A DNA stretch of 64,000 nt. It comes from Ignavibacteriales bacterium. GTDB lineage: Bacteria > Bacteroidota > Ignavibacteria > Ignavibacteriales > SURF-24. This document shows positions 19,841 through 29,450 of the stretch, piece after piece. The notes under the pieces are model-generated. The model searched no databases. It had not been told where the DNA came from and saw only the letters and a program-made list of their open reading frames with translations. How positions within the stretch are numbered: the first letter of the stretch is position 1; every line of letters begins with the position of its first letter. The stretch lies in the NCBI GenBank assembly GCA_026390815.1, contig JAPLFH010000039.1, positions 1 through 64,000 of the forward strand, read 5' to 3'. The position numbers and the translations under genes were made by a program.

Positions 19841-19932
19841 TTTTACCTTTTGGTGTAATTATTAATTCAAATGTAATGATAAATAAAAATTGCAGCCATA
19901 CCACGTTTGTGTCATTTAAAAAGAAATTATTC

Positions 19933-22900
19933 CTATGAATGGATTTGCAATTTGATGGAAGTACCCTTTTCTTCTTCGGATAAAATAAAAAGTTTAGCAT
20001 TCATTTTTTCAGCGCGTCTTTTCATGTTTTTTAGTCCATTGTTTCCTTTAACAGTATCAATATTAAATCCTTTTCCATTATCATTTATTAACAACTGAAA
20101 ATTCTTTGAATCTCCTGACAATTCAACAGAGCATTTTGTTGCATTGGCATGTCTTATTACATTTGTAAGAGCCTCTTTATACATCAGAAAAATGTTCCTT
20201 CTAATTTCAAGATTAAAAGCTTCAAGGTTAATTCCGGTTGAAGCATTAAAAGACCATTCCAGGTTTGATAAGATTTTTGCTGCAGTTTCTTTCATCTTGA
20301 AAATAATATCTTCACTTACATCGTTCCTTGGATTGATGAACCAAATAATATCTCTCATTGCCTCAACTGTTTCTTTAGCAGTTTTACTTATATCAGAGGA
20401 AAGCTCATGTTCTGTCTTGTTTAATAAATTACTTTGCATAAGCGTTTGGCTATCCACACTTATACTGCTTAAATTACTTCCGATTTCATCATGAAGATCG
20501 CTTGCAATATTAAATCTTATTCTTTCTATTTTTAAAAGCTGATTGATTCTATAACGATATCCGATGACGCCGATAACCAGCAAAATAATGAGAACTAATA
20601 TCTTGAACCACCAGGTATTCCACCAGGCTGGTAAGATTATAATTTTTAATATTTTTGGTTTCCCCCAAATTCCATCTGCATTGGTTGCCATTACAAAAAA
20701 GCGGTATTGTCCCTGCCGTATATCTGTGTAATAAGCTGTTGTTCTTGTTCCTGCATTTACCCAATCAGGGTCAATCCCCTCAAGCTTGTAAGCAAATTTA
20801 TGTTTGTAAACCGGCATCAGATCGAGTGCATTAAAATCAATTGAGAAGAAATTTTGATTATACTTTAATACAATTTCATTTGTAGTTAAAAGAGAATTTG
20901 GTAATGGTGTTTCAACATCAAAAACTTTAAATGAAGCCAGAACTACCGGCGGACCTACCGGATCAATTTTAATTGAATCAGGGACAAATGATATAAAACC
21001 ATCTATTCCACCAAAGAACATTGTTCCTTCTCTATTCTTAAAGTAAGAATGCCAGTTGAATTGATTATTAATTAATCCATCATTTTCATCATAAATTCTA
21101 AAAGATCCGCTAGTTTGATTAAACTTTGCCAAACCTTTCATCGTGCTAATCCAAAGATCATTATGGTTATCTTCCATTATTCCAAAAACCACATCGTTCG
21201 GAAGCCCGTTTAATGTTGTATAATGTTTAAATTTTCCTGTGGATTTTTCAAATTTATTTAGTCCACCACTAAATGTTCCTATCCAAATAATTCCTTGTTT
21301 ATCCTGGAAAACACAGGATACTTTATTTCCGCTAATAGAATTATCATTATTTGTTTGCGGTAAATAATGAAATAATCTTTTAATATTTGGATCATACCTG
21401 TAAAGACCATCCAGCCACGTTCCAATCCAAATGTTCTTTTCCCTATCCTCAAAAAGTGCATTAACAGATATTGCTTTGGGAAATCGATCTGCACTATTTT
21501 TTATTTCAGGATCAAATGGAAGAAATATTTCTTTCTTGGTATCAAAAATCTGTAATGCTTCGTTAGAACCTATTAAGAATAACCCATTGCTTGTTTCTAA
21601 TATTTGCTGAATCCAATTTGATCTTAGTGATAAAGAATTTCCAGGAATGTTTATGTAGTGTTTAAATCTGTTTGTAACCGGGTCATAACGATTTAGACCA
21701 TTATTGCTTGTACCGATCCAAATTATTCCATTTTTATCTTCATAAATAGCAACAACATCATCAGCGCTTAGGCTGTTGGTGTTGGTATGATCAAATCCAA
21801 AATGACGAATATTGTTTGTCTTAGGATCTATACAATCAAAGCCACCGCCGCCATAGCTTATCCACAATTTTTTATTTCTTCCTTCAATTATACCACTAAC
21901 AACTCTTCCGCCGAGTCCCGGTTTTTTTAGAGGCATATATCTGTATTGATTGAAAGATTTTGTCATCAGTAATTTATTTAATCCATCTTCAGTTCCAATC
22001 CAAATGTTCTTTTGATGATCTTCATATAACCAGCGGATTCTATTACACACCAATGAAGGAGTATTATCATCTTCATTATAAAAATGAGTGAAATGTAATT
22101 TGCCTAACGTATCATTTTCTAATAAGAAAAGTCCGCTATAGTTATAACTCCCAATCCATGTTCTATTTTTATGATCAACCAAAGTTTGTCTGATAGCAGT
22201 TGATAAAAGATTTCTATTGGAGGATGGAATATTCGGATTGTGAGTAATTGTATTGGAATTAATATTAATTAAATCCAGACCGCTATCTGTACTAATTAGT
22301 AATGAATGATCAAAAGTTTTAGAAATGTACCAGATTCTGTTATTTGACAAAGAATTTGGATTGCTTTGTTGGTGAGTATATTGAACTGTTTGTCCATTAA
22401 CAGGATTAAATTTTATAAGTCCGCTGCCCCACGTTCCAACCCAAAGATTGTTTTGATCATCCTCCGCTAATTCCATAATGTTGTTGTCTGGAAAGGAAAA
22501 TCCGTTTATAGAATCTTTATTATATGTTGTAATGTTCCGGGATTTTGGATTTAATTTATTCAATCCATTAGTTGTTGTTCCAAACCAAATATTTTTCAAG
22601 TGGTCTTCAAAAATACATTGAATGTAAAGATCTTCTTCGGGTTTGTTTATTTTAATGAAGGATTCATGAACTGGATCGTATTTGCACAAACCTCTACCCC
22701 AGGTTCCAACCCACAAAACTCCATCCTTACTTTCCAGTAAATACATAATATAATTTTCAGGAAGTGAGTTTGGATCCGAAGGATTGTTTTTAAATATTTT
22801 AAATGATTGACCATCATACCGGTTCAAGCCGTCTTTGGTGGCAATCCACAAATAACCATCTGATGATTGCGTAATACAATTGATGGAGTTGTTAGAGAGC

Positions 22901-23007
22901 CCATTGTTAATATTGAATTTTTCAAATTTGATATAACTGAATTGCGCTTGAACTATAACCTGACAGAATATAAAAATCATGATTATATTAAAAATGTATT
23001 TGATCAT
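19933..23007 (-). CDS. Periplasmic reg_prop beta-propeller sensor histidine kinase (HisKA_3)
   Basis: 1024 residues: signal peptide (1-21), a long periplasmic part of about 14 repeated reg_prop blades (pattern ...DxxGxLWIGTxxxGLNRYD, 40-690) that form two seven-bladed propellers, a Y_Y_Y domain (about 690-775), one membrane helix (about 783-802) and a cytoplasmic kinase with H839 in SDLHDEIGSNLS, NVIRHA N-box and DNGKGF ATP lid. This is the sensor half of Bacteroidota hybrid two-component systems that bind oligosaccharides, but the receiver and DNA-binding parts are in the separate gene at 19178. It lies 53 bases downstream of GH9 and likely senses cellulose or glucan fragments. Confidence 0.92.
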   Translation of the reverse strand: MIKYIFNIIMIFIFCQVIVQAQFSYIKFEKFNINNGLSNNSINCITQSSDGYLWIATKDGLNRYDGQSFKIFKNNPSDPNSLPENYIMYLLESKDGVLWVGTWGRGLCKYDPVHESFIKINKPEEDLYIQCIFEDHLKNIWFGTTTNGLNKLNPKSRNITTYNKDSINGFSFPDNNIMELAEDDQNNLWVGTWGSGLIKFNPVNGQTVQYTHQQSNPNSLSNNRIWYISKTFDHSLLISTDSGLDLININSNTITHNPNIPSSNRNLLSTAIRQTLVDHKNRTWIGSYNYSGLFLLENDTLGKLHFTHFYNEDDNTPSLVCNRIRWLYEDHQKNIWIGTEDGLNKLLMTKSFNQYRYMPLKKPGLGGRVVSGIIEGRNKKLWISYGGGGFDCIDPKTNNIRHFGFDHTNTNSLSADDVVAIYEDKNGIIWIGTSNNGLNRYDPVTNRFKHYINIPGNSLSLRSNWIQQILETSNGLFLIGSNEALQIFDTKKEIFLPFDPEIKNSADRFPKAISVNALFEDREKNIWIGTWLDGLYRYDPNIKRLFHYLPQTNNDNSISGNKVSCVFQDKQGIIWIGTFSGGLNKFEKSTGKFKHYTTLNGLPNDVVFGIMEDNHNDLWISTMKGLAKFNQTSGSFRIYDENDGLINNQFNWHSYFKNREGTMFFGGIDGFISFVPDSIKIDPVGPPVVLASFKVFDVETPLPNSLLTTNEIVLKYNQNFFSIDFNALDLMPVYKHKFAYKLEGIDPDWVNAGTRTTAYYTDIRQGQYRFFVMATNADGIWGKPKILKIIILPAWWNTWWFKILVLIILLVIGVIGYRYRINQLLKIERIRFNIASDLHDEIGSNLSSISVDSQTLMQSNLLNKTEHELSSDISKTAKETVEAMRDIIWFINPRNDVSEDIIFKMKETAAKILSNLEWSFNASTGINLEAFNLEIRRNIFLMYKEALTNVIRHANATKCSVELSGDSKNFQLLINDNGKGFNIDTVKGNNGLKNMKRRAEKMNAKLFILSEEEKGTSIKLQIHS

Positions 23008-23060
23008 AGTTCTGGCAAAGTATCTTTAGGATCTTTAAAAAGAATTGTTTGTCTGGGATT

Positions 23061-25067
23061 TTATTTCAGGACAATTAATTTTTTGGTTATTGAATTTGAA
23101 CTGCTATTTATCTGGTAAAAATATACTCCCGTAGAAATACTTTTACCATTTGAATCATTTGCATCCCACAAATAAAAGTTTTCTCCCTTTTTACCATAAC
23201 CTAAATTTTGTGAACGGATGATATTCCCAAGCGAATCAAAAATATTGATCATTATTTTTTCTTCGGCAGGCAAATAAAAACGAATGACCGTTGAACCGTT
23301 GAAGGGATTAGGATAATTTTGTTCTAATCGAATTTCTGAAGGAATAAACTCCTCTAATTTTCCTAAGCCGGTTTGTTCGCTTTCACCATTGAAATAACCC
23401 GAAACAAATACCAGCGGAGCATTCCAGTTAATGCAAATTTCATTAGAAGCATAACTCCCCTGGTTATCTATATAGCATAATGCCGGTGGTGTTGAACTGG
23501 TGAAATATGCTTTCAAAATGTCATCCTGCAAACCACTGTTTGGTCCACCAGCAAGTAAACCTGGAACTGGATTTTTAATTCCATCTGATGCTGAAGGGCG
23601 ATGATGGGGATTCATAGGAAACCTTGTTCCGGTACCTGTTACAAAAGAAATATCAATTGCATTAGAACCATAAATGTAATTTAGTTGATCCAGTGCTGTT
23701 TCAAAATATGATTCTGTTTTTGTTAATGTGTAACCCGCTATAAGCAAAATAGCTTTATTTAATACATCGGAATTGCAACCCCAGTTGTACTCATTTGAAT
23801 TCAGCACAACGTGGAGACCATTGGAATTTTTTCGCGTTACTAATTCATTGCAATAATTTTTTAAAGCCTGCAAAAGAGAATTTTGTATCCCTTTATCAAT
23901 AGTCGGATTACTGCCGAAAAGATAAGTAAGATGCGCCATCGGTCTTAGGTTTGCCCAACTCATTGAACTTGTAAATAATCCACTTTCTGCATAATGCGTT
24001 TTAAAGTATGAATGATATTTCTCCTCGCCAGTAGATACAAATAATTCCGCTGCAGCCCATAATCTTTCATCTTTATCATTACCGTCTCCATACTCTCCGG
24101 TAAAAGTATCTGAAGGATTTCTAAATCCGCCGGAAGGAACGATTGATGAATGTGCTTCTAAAAATGCCCAGGCATTTACAGCTGCTGTAAGACACTGATC
24201 TGAAAAAGCGGGATCGAAGTTTTTATAAATCCTGTATGCTCTTGCAAGCATGGCTGCAAAGTCCGCCGTAGCTGTGCTGGCAACTTCATAAACGTATCTG
24301 GTTCCGGAATCATAATTAGGCATTATGAATCCTTCAAAATTCTTTTTAGTAAGTTTTGCAAAAACTCCACCATCTGCATTCTGCATTTTTAATAACCAAT
24401 TCAATTCATAACGGGATTCATCCAGTATATCTGGAATGTTGTTTTTGCTTTCAGGAATATTCAAATCATCTTGATTAAAGCGATCCGGAAAATACTCATA
24501 AGCCATCAACAGTGTTCCAACGCTTACACCAGCATTAACAACATACTTACCATAATCACCTGCGTCATGCCAGCCGCCGGAAGTATTACGGTATCCGCTT
24601 TGCCCAGTTGAAGTGTGATAAACTCCATCAGTTGTATGACAAGAAGTGTGATAATAAAGCCCGGCATTTGCGCCAGCCAATATTGCTCCGCATCTTTGAT
24701 AGTAGAATCCTTTAAGTGATTTGTGGTAAGCATCATTAAATACAGTATCGGAAATTGAAAATGATGAGGAAGAATCATTTTGATCAGTTGTAATAAAATA
24801 TTTTCCGGTTTGTTTGAATGAAGAAAAATCCCCTTTATAAATTGTTAAACCAGTAGATTCATCATTCAACGCCCACAAACTTAATGCTCCGCTATACAGA
24901 ATTTGTTTTGATTGGGAATCGTGAATGTAAAAACTATCAGCCGAATTGGTAACGAATAAATACTTGGCTGTTTTAGGTAAGTAACCAACCTGGTTTAATA
25001 AAACATTTTTTGCGGGAAGTGATAAACTCATCGCTATCAATAATAATATTACAAACTTCGTTTTCAT
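23061..25067 (-). CDS. T9SS-secreted GH9 endoglucanase with CelD N-domain
   Basis: 668 residues. Signal peptide 1-19; CelD-type Ig-like N-domain 20-105 (LLNQVGYLPKTAKYLFV); GH9 (alpha/alpha)6 domain about 110-560 with GGWHDAGDYGKY (D168 and D171), substrate-binding HHRPSASD and acid E543 in ASNEICINWNAPLVF. The C-terminus is a T9SS domain (NYPNPFNGSTVIRFYLP, TKKLIVLK). All catalytic residues are present, so an active inverting endo-beta-1,4-glucanase is expected, acting on cellulose or beta-glucan outside the cell. It is the first gene of a probable unit with the reg_prop kinase and the NarL regulator. Confidence 0.95.
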   Translation of the reverse strand: MKTKFVILLLIAMSLSLPAKNVLLNQVGYLPKTAKYLFVTNSADSFYIHDSQSKQILYSGALSLWALNDESTGLTIYKGDFSSFKQTGKYFITTDQNDSSSSFSISDTVFNDAYHKSLKGFYYQRCGAILAGANAGLYYHTSCHTTDGVYHTSTGQSGYRNTSGGWHDAGDYGKYVVNAGVSVGTLLMAYEYFPDRFNQDDLNIPESKNNIPDILDESRYELNWLLKMQNADGGVFAKLTKKNFEGFIMPNYDSGTRYVYEVASTATADFAAMLARAYRIYKNFDPAFSDQCLTAAVNAWAFLEAHSSIVPSGGFRNPSDTFTGEYGDGNDKDERLWAAAELFVSTGEEKYHSYFKTHYAESGLFTSSMSWANLRPMAHLTYLFGSNPTIDKGIQNSLLQALKNYCNELVTRKNSNGLHVVLNSNEYNWGCNSDVLNKAILLIAGYTLTKTESYFETALDQLNYIYGSNAIDISFVTGTGTRFPMNPHHRPSASDGIKNPVPGLLAGGPNSGLQDDILKAYFTSSTPPALCYIDNQGSYASNEICINWNAPLVFVSGYFNGESEQTGLGKLEEFIPSEIRLEQNYPNPFNGSTVIRFYLPAEEKIMINIFDSLGNIIRSQNLGYGKKGENFYLWDANDSNGKSISTGVYFYQINSSSNSITKKLIVLK

Positions 25068-25114
25068 AAGAAAAATCTTGTTAAAATTGATTATTAAATC
25101 AGTCCTAAAATAAT

Positions 25115-25138
25115 AGAGACACGCTTTGGCGTGCCTCT
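25115..25138 (-). terminator. Hairpin terminator of the TonB receptor/PorV operon
   Basis: AGAGACACGC (25115-25124), loop TTTG, GCGTGCCTCT (25129-25138): a 10-base-pair stem with one G-U-type mismatch. It lies about 30 bases past the PorV-like stop codon and is followed, on the minus strand, by a T-rich stretch (TATTATTTTA). Confidence 0.8.
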
Positions 25139-25167
25139 AAATCAGAATAAATTATTTTGAATCTATT

Positions 25168-26199
25168 TTAAAAATTCAATCCTAAAGTGAACTTCTGGAT
25201 ATTTTTCAACCTTCCAAAATCCTGGTATGCGTAATCGAACCGGATTCCAAAATTTCCAAGCAATTGCTGTTTAATACCAAGACCAACAGCAAATGTTGCT
25301 TCAGAATTCTTTAGAAACATTGAATTATATCCGCCTCTAAGAGCAATTAAATTCATAAACCAATATTCCGCACCAACATTAATGCTTTCATAATTATCGC
25401 TTGGATGCATTGCATCAATTGCAAGAGTTAGTTTATTTTGATCATTGAATTCGGCAGTATATCCCAAACCGACTCTGAAGTTAAGCGGTAACGCCCATTC
25501 ATTAGTCTGTAAATACGCAGGAATTTTATCATTATTACCACCATTCCGGGTATCAAGATCAACTAAAATTAAATTTGATTCTCCGGTAAGCTTCATCTTT
25601 GTTCCAAAGTTAGAAACTGCCGCTGCCAATATAATTCCGGCAAATGGAGTTCTGTATTGAACACCAACATCTAATGCCACAGCCATTGCACTCATTTTCC
25701 ACAAGGATTGGTAAACAAATTTTGGATTAAATCCAATTGCAAAATTATCTGTTAGATTAAGAGCATACGCCAGACTGAAAGCAGCATCCCGCGCAGTGAA
25801 TGATTCTCCGGTGCCGTTTGGTTCTTCTATGGTGGTTACTTTCATATCACCGTAATCGGATGTTGTAAAACTAAATCCAAGTACACCCATATCACCAAGG
25901 TTATAAGAAGCTGCAAGGAAGTTATAGCTTACATCAGCAAGCCAGCTGGTGTGGTCAAAAATTACTCCAATACCAGATGTCTTTGCAAGCCCTGCCGGGT
26001 TCCAATAGATAGCACTCTGGTCATCAGAAACACTTACAAATGCGCCACCCATAGCAGTGGCTCTGGCTCCCTGTGCAATTGATAGGAATGGAGCCGCTGT
26101 TGTACCTTTCTTTGAAACATCTGTAACAAAAAGCTGGGCAAATGCTGCAGATGTAGTGAAGAAAATTAAAACTATGGTAATATATAATTTATTTTTCAT
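25168..26199 (-). CDS. PorV/PorQ-family outer-membrane barrel protein
   Basis: 343 residues with signal peptide (1-21). Sequence around 38-75 (FLSIAQGARATAMGGAFVSVSDDQSAIYWNPAGLA) is the family signature of PorV/PorQ (UPF0164) proteins, a FadL-like outer-membrane barrel; the C-terminus ends with an aromatic beta-strand (FTLGLNF). PorV carries T9SS substrates to the attachment complex at the cell surface. Here the gene is the third of an operon with a TonB receptor, 12 bases after the large partner gene, and has an AAAGGAG site before the ATG. It could be a dedicated PorV for the partner protein, which has a divergent sorting-like tail, or an extra porin for sugars. Confidence 0.87.
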   Translation of the reverse strand: MKNKLYITIVLIFFTTSAAFAQLFVTDVSKKGTTAAPFLSIAQGARATAMGGAFVSVSDDQSAIYWNPAGLAKTSGIGVIFDHTSWLADVSYNFLAASYNLGDMGVLGFSFTTSDYGDMKVTTIEEPNGTGESFTARDAAFSLAYALNLTDNFAIGFNPKFVYQSLWKMSAMAVALDVGVQYRTPFAGIILAAAVSNFGTKMKLTGESNLILVDLDTRNGGNNDKIPAYLQTNEWALPLNFRVGLGYTAEFNDQNKLTLAIDAMHPSDNYESINVGAEYWFMNLIALRGGYNSMFLKNSEATFAVGLGIKQQLLGNFGIRFDYAYQDFGRLKNIQKFTLGLNF

Positions 26200-26211
26200 T
26201 GTTAATCTCCT

Positions 26212-29200
26212 TTACTTTATTACCGCAAATTTGCCGATGTGTTCACCGATTCCAGGAGCATCGACGTGATAGATATATACACCATAGGCAACATCCATCC
26301 CGTCTTCTGAAACAAGATTCCAGGAAAGAGCGCCATCAAGAGAGTTGGATTCTTTATCATTCCTTATAGCCGGAATGTTATTGAAAACTCCGGTGTATCC
26401 TCTCCGAAGCGTTTTTATTAAAGCACCTGCCATAGTGTAAATCCTTATTGTGCAATTATCAGGCAGATTAATAAAATCAATTTTACGTTCTCCTCTGCCT
26501 GTTGAGTTAAGATTTTTTCTTTCCCATATTGCAGCACCTAAATAAGGATTAGGGACAACACTAATGTTGGAAAGTTGAGTTTTTGCTATTGCATTATCTA
26601 CCGAAGGAGCTTTTAATGCAAAGGAGAAATAATCCCCAGTTAAAAATTGTTTGGAAATTTTAATTTGAAACTTATCTCCTAATACAGGTTCAACAACAGC
26701 AGCACCGGGATCTGCCGGACGGTTATACCCTACTTTCCATGCAATCCTGGAATTACCAACTGTTTGTGTACCGATAAATTCCAGTATCTGAATCTCATCC
26801 CCAAAAGTTAAAGTACCGGTTCCATCCATATCTTTAATGGCAATCTTGTTTTTCTTTCCGGTATACAGGTTAGTTATTTTTAAGTTGACCGGCATTTTAA
26901 TAAAAAGCTGCGCAGGTGCATTAATAAATCCTGTATCTTGTGGTGTATCGAAAAATTCGATCTGGTAATCGTTTGGCCACGGCATGCCTCTGCTTGTATT
27001 ATCAGCGGTAATAACTAAATTGATGTTACTCTTTCCTACTATCCAGTTTGTTTTATCCGGTATTGGAAGTATAGTTGTATCGTTATTAACAGTTACAGAC
27101 ATACCATCAAAAACAGGAGTCGGTCTGCCAGAACCAATATTAGAAGTATCCAGCCCTGCAATAAGAACAGAATCTTTTCCATTAAGCATCCGATGTATTT
27201 CAAAAGTACTGGTTTTGTATTTAGGCATTTCCCCGGTAGAATTAAAAGTAACTTTATAATTAGCTTCGGCAAGTATTTGTGCCGGATCAAGGATATCTAA
27301 TTTAATATTTCCGGTTCCAAGTCCCTGTTCTACCCGTTTAACACTTTCAGGATTTTGCAACCCTGCCGGTACATAACCGGTTGCAGGAGCATTTGGTGTT
27401 ATTACTGCACAGTTTATGTCAATAAATTGTATGGTACCAGCAAAGTCTTCGTTAATTATTTTTGTGCATTCGGTAGGTTGTAAACCCTTAGTACCATAAT
27501 TAGGATCTCCCATATCATAGGAAACGAGTGCATAATAATAACGCTGCCCATTATTAACAAGAGTATCTTTAAAACTGTGTTGTAAACTGTTATCTTCACC
27601 GCGCCAAAATCTTGCACCATTAATACCAACAGGATCGGGACCTTTAATTCCATCTTTTAAATCAAACTGGGCAAGAGGTTTCCAATATTTTGGATTACCT
27701 TTTGAATCAGTAATAATTTTAGCATCATTAAAAGCTGATTCTGTGCTTTTGTAAATTAAGTATCCTTCAAAATCTTTTTTATATCCTTTTGTTGGGTCTC
27801 CATCCTGGTAACCAAGGAATTTATCTACGGATGCTTCAGCCTTATTATCCCAGAACAGATAAACAGCCCCGTCTCCAGGTACTGCGGTTAATTTTGGTTT
27901 GCTTGGCGGTTTGGAAAAATTATAATTAGCATTGTAAATTTGTTGAACAGTTTCCTTATTAAAAATAAGATCTTCCAGGTTATTGCCAAACATTAATGCC
28001 ATCGAGAATCTTTCTCTTTTATTCTTAAAAAGAGGAAATGGTCCGGAGGCAAATACCATGCTAATATTTGAATTTTGAAGAGAAGTATCGAACGTACCGG
28101 CAACCATTTTCATCCACATAGTTTCATCATCTTTTGGCCAGCCGCCGCCAACACCACCATCGCCTAACCTGTAAATTGAAACTGCTGTCAAACCGATCTG
28201 ATCAGATTCGTCTTTATCGGTTTTATCAACATTCGGTTCGCCGGGGAATTCAGTGGCAACAGGGTATGCACCACTTGTGGGTAATCCATCACCTTCGCCC
28301 TGATCTGGTAAGGTATAGCCTTCATCAAGTGGTCCAATTCCGTCTAAACCAACATCATCATTAAGCGGTTCGTGTAATTCTGGATTCCATTTACCATCAC
28401 CGTTCAAATCGGAAAAGCCTATCCAATCATGGTCATTATCAATACCATCATCTCTTCTCTCATCAACAAGTCCATCTTCATCATCGTCCTTTCCATTAGA
28501 TCCATTGCCAGGACTTTCAAGATATGCATAACCATACATACCTGTAGCCCATCCATCCGGTAATCCTTTGCCATTACCATCAAATGCATAGGCAATATCC
28601 AATTTTGTATCGAATGAAGCACAGTCATCACCGGAGTCATTAGTTCCGCCAACACCGGGATCAGTATAAAGTCCGAAAGAAGCGTTACTATAATCATTAT
28701 CAGAAATGTTAATTATATCAAAATGCCAGAAAATAAGATTTTCAGCAAGTACGTGAGACCATTGAAAACCTCTTGTTTCAACGCGTATTCCTAAACCGCC
28801 CCTATCAGAATCCGCAGCGATAGGGAAAAATAAAAAAGGAAGACGTGTGAATTCTTTATCTTTTGAATCATCCATTATAAAAAATGTTTCAAAATCCGAA
28901 TTAGTTATTCCTTTACCAAAATAACCGCTCCATTTACCTGCCCATCCCGGGTCATTAAGATCGGTCATTTTATCGGGCCAATACAAAGGCCAGGATTTTG
29001 GATCGCCACTAATAGCCGGTTTTATTGATTGCGGATTTGCATATCCCGGCACCGGTGTTAAAGTCCAAAGTGCGCCGGTTACGGGATCTTTATCAACCCA
29101 TTCTCTGTAATAAGTTTCCAGCGGGTGAATTTTTTGTCCTGTTCCAGGTGCAGTAACTTCTGCGGCAATAAGAACGCAAATTCCATCTTCGTAGGAATGT

Positions 29201-29427
29201 CCTGATCCGCTTGGCCATTCTCCGGAAGGTTGGTTGGGCCAATGACCAATCTGACCAACATTGTCAAATAAAGTTCTAACGCGGTTACCATTCATAATGC
29301 TTTCTCTTCTATATTGGATGTCACCTTTCGGTTCATTGCGGTAGAACCTTGTTAGGTTATCTGTTTGTGTATAGAAAGAGGAGCTGATTAAGAATAATAA
29401 AAAAAGTATTAAATATTTTTTTGTCAT
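26212..29427 (-). CDS. Large exported partner protein of the TonB receptor (function unknown)
   Basis: 1071 residues from ATG 29427, which has GGAG six bases before it; an in-frame TTG at 29439 is less likely. Signal peptide about 1-20. No catalytic domain recognised. An Asp-rich, probably calcium-binding stretch lies near 310-390 (KDDDEDGLVDERRDDGIDND; DLNGDGKWNPE), followed by a fibronectin-like region (PSKPKLTAVPGDGAVYLFWDN) and a C-terminal domain that resembles a T9SS/FlgD-like tail but lacks NFPNPFN (SVVPNPYLGAAIWE; GVYIYHVDAPGIGEHIGKFAVIK). It lies between receptor and PorV genes with gaps of 23 and 12 bases. It may replace SusD as the surface glycan-binding subunit; that is an inference. 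Confidence 0.75.
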   Translation of the reverse strand: MTKKYLILFLLFLISSSFYTQTDNLTRFYRNEPKGDIQYRRESIMNGNRVRTLFDNVGQIGHWPNQPSGEWPSGSGHSYEDGICVLIAAEVTAPGTGQKIHPLETYYREWVDKDPVTGALWTLTPVPGYANPQSIKPAISGDPKSWPLYWPDKMTDLNDPGWAGKWSGYFGKGITNSDFETFFIMDDSKDKEFTRLPFLFFPIAADSDRGGLGIRVETRGFQWSHVLAENLIFWHFDIINISDNDYSNASFGLYTDPGVGGTNDSGDDCASFDTKLDIAYAFDGNGKGLPDGWATGMYGYAYLESPGNGSNGKDDDEDGLVDERRDDGIDNDHDWIGFSDLNGDGKWNPELHEPLNDDVGLDGIGPLDEGYTLPDQGEGDGLPTSGAYPVATEFPGEPNVDKTDKDESDQIGLTAVSIYRLGDGGVGGGWPKDDETMWMKMVAGTFDTSLQNSNISMVFASGPFPLFKNKRERFSMALMFGNNLEDLIFNKETVQQIYNANYNFSKPPSKPKLTAVPGDGAVYLFWDNKAEASVDKFLGYQDGDPTKGYKKDFEGYLIYKSTESAFNDAKIITDSKGNPKYWKPLAQFDLKDGIKGPDPVGINGARFWRGEDNSLQHSFKDTLVNNGQRYYYALVSYDMGDPNYGTKGLQPTECTKIINEDFAGTIQFIDINCAVITPNAPATGYVPAGLQNPESVKRVEQGLGTGNIKLDILDPAQILAEANYKVTFNSTGEMPKYKTSTFEIHRMLNGKDSVLIAGLDTSNIGSGRPTPVFDGMSVTVNNDTTILPIPDKTNWIVGKSNINLVITADNTSRGMPWPNDYQIEFFDTPQDTGFINAPAQLFIKMPVNLKITNLYTGKKNKIAIKDMDGTGTLTFGDEIQILEFIGTQTVGNSRIAWKVGYNRPADPGAAVVEPVLGDKFQIKISKQFLTGDYFSFALKAPSVDNAIAKTQLSNISVVPNPYLGAAIWERKNLNSTGRGERKIDFINLPDNCTIRIYTMAGALIKTLRRGYTGVFNNIPAIRNDKESNSLDGALSWNLVSEDGMDVAYGVYIYHVDAPGIGEHIGKFAVIK

Positions 29428-29450
29428 TTTTTTCTCCAAATCAAAAGTAT

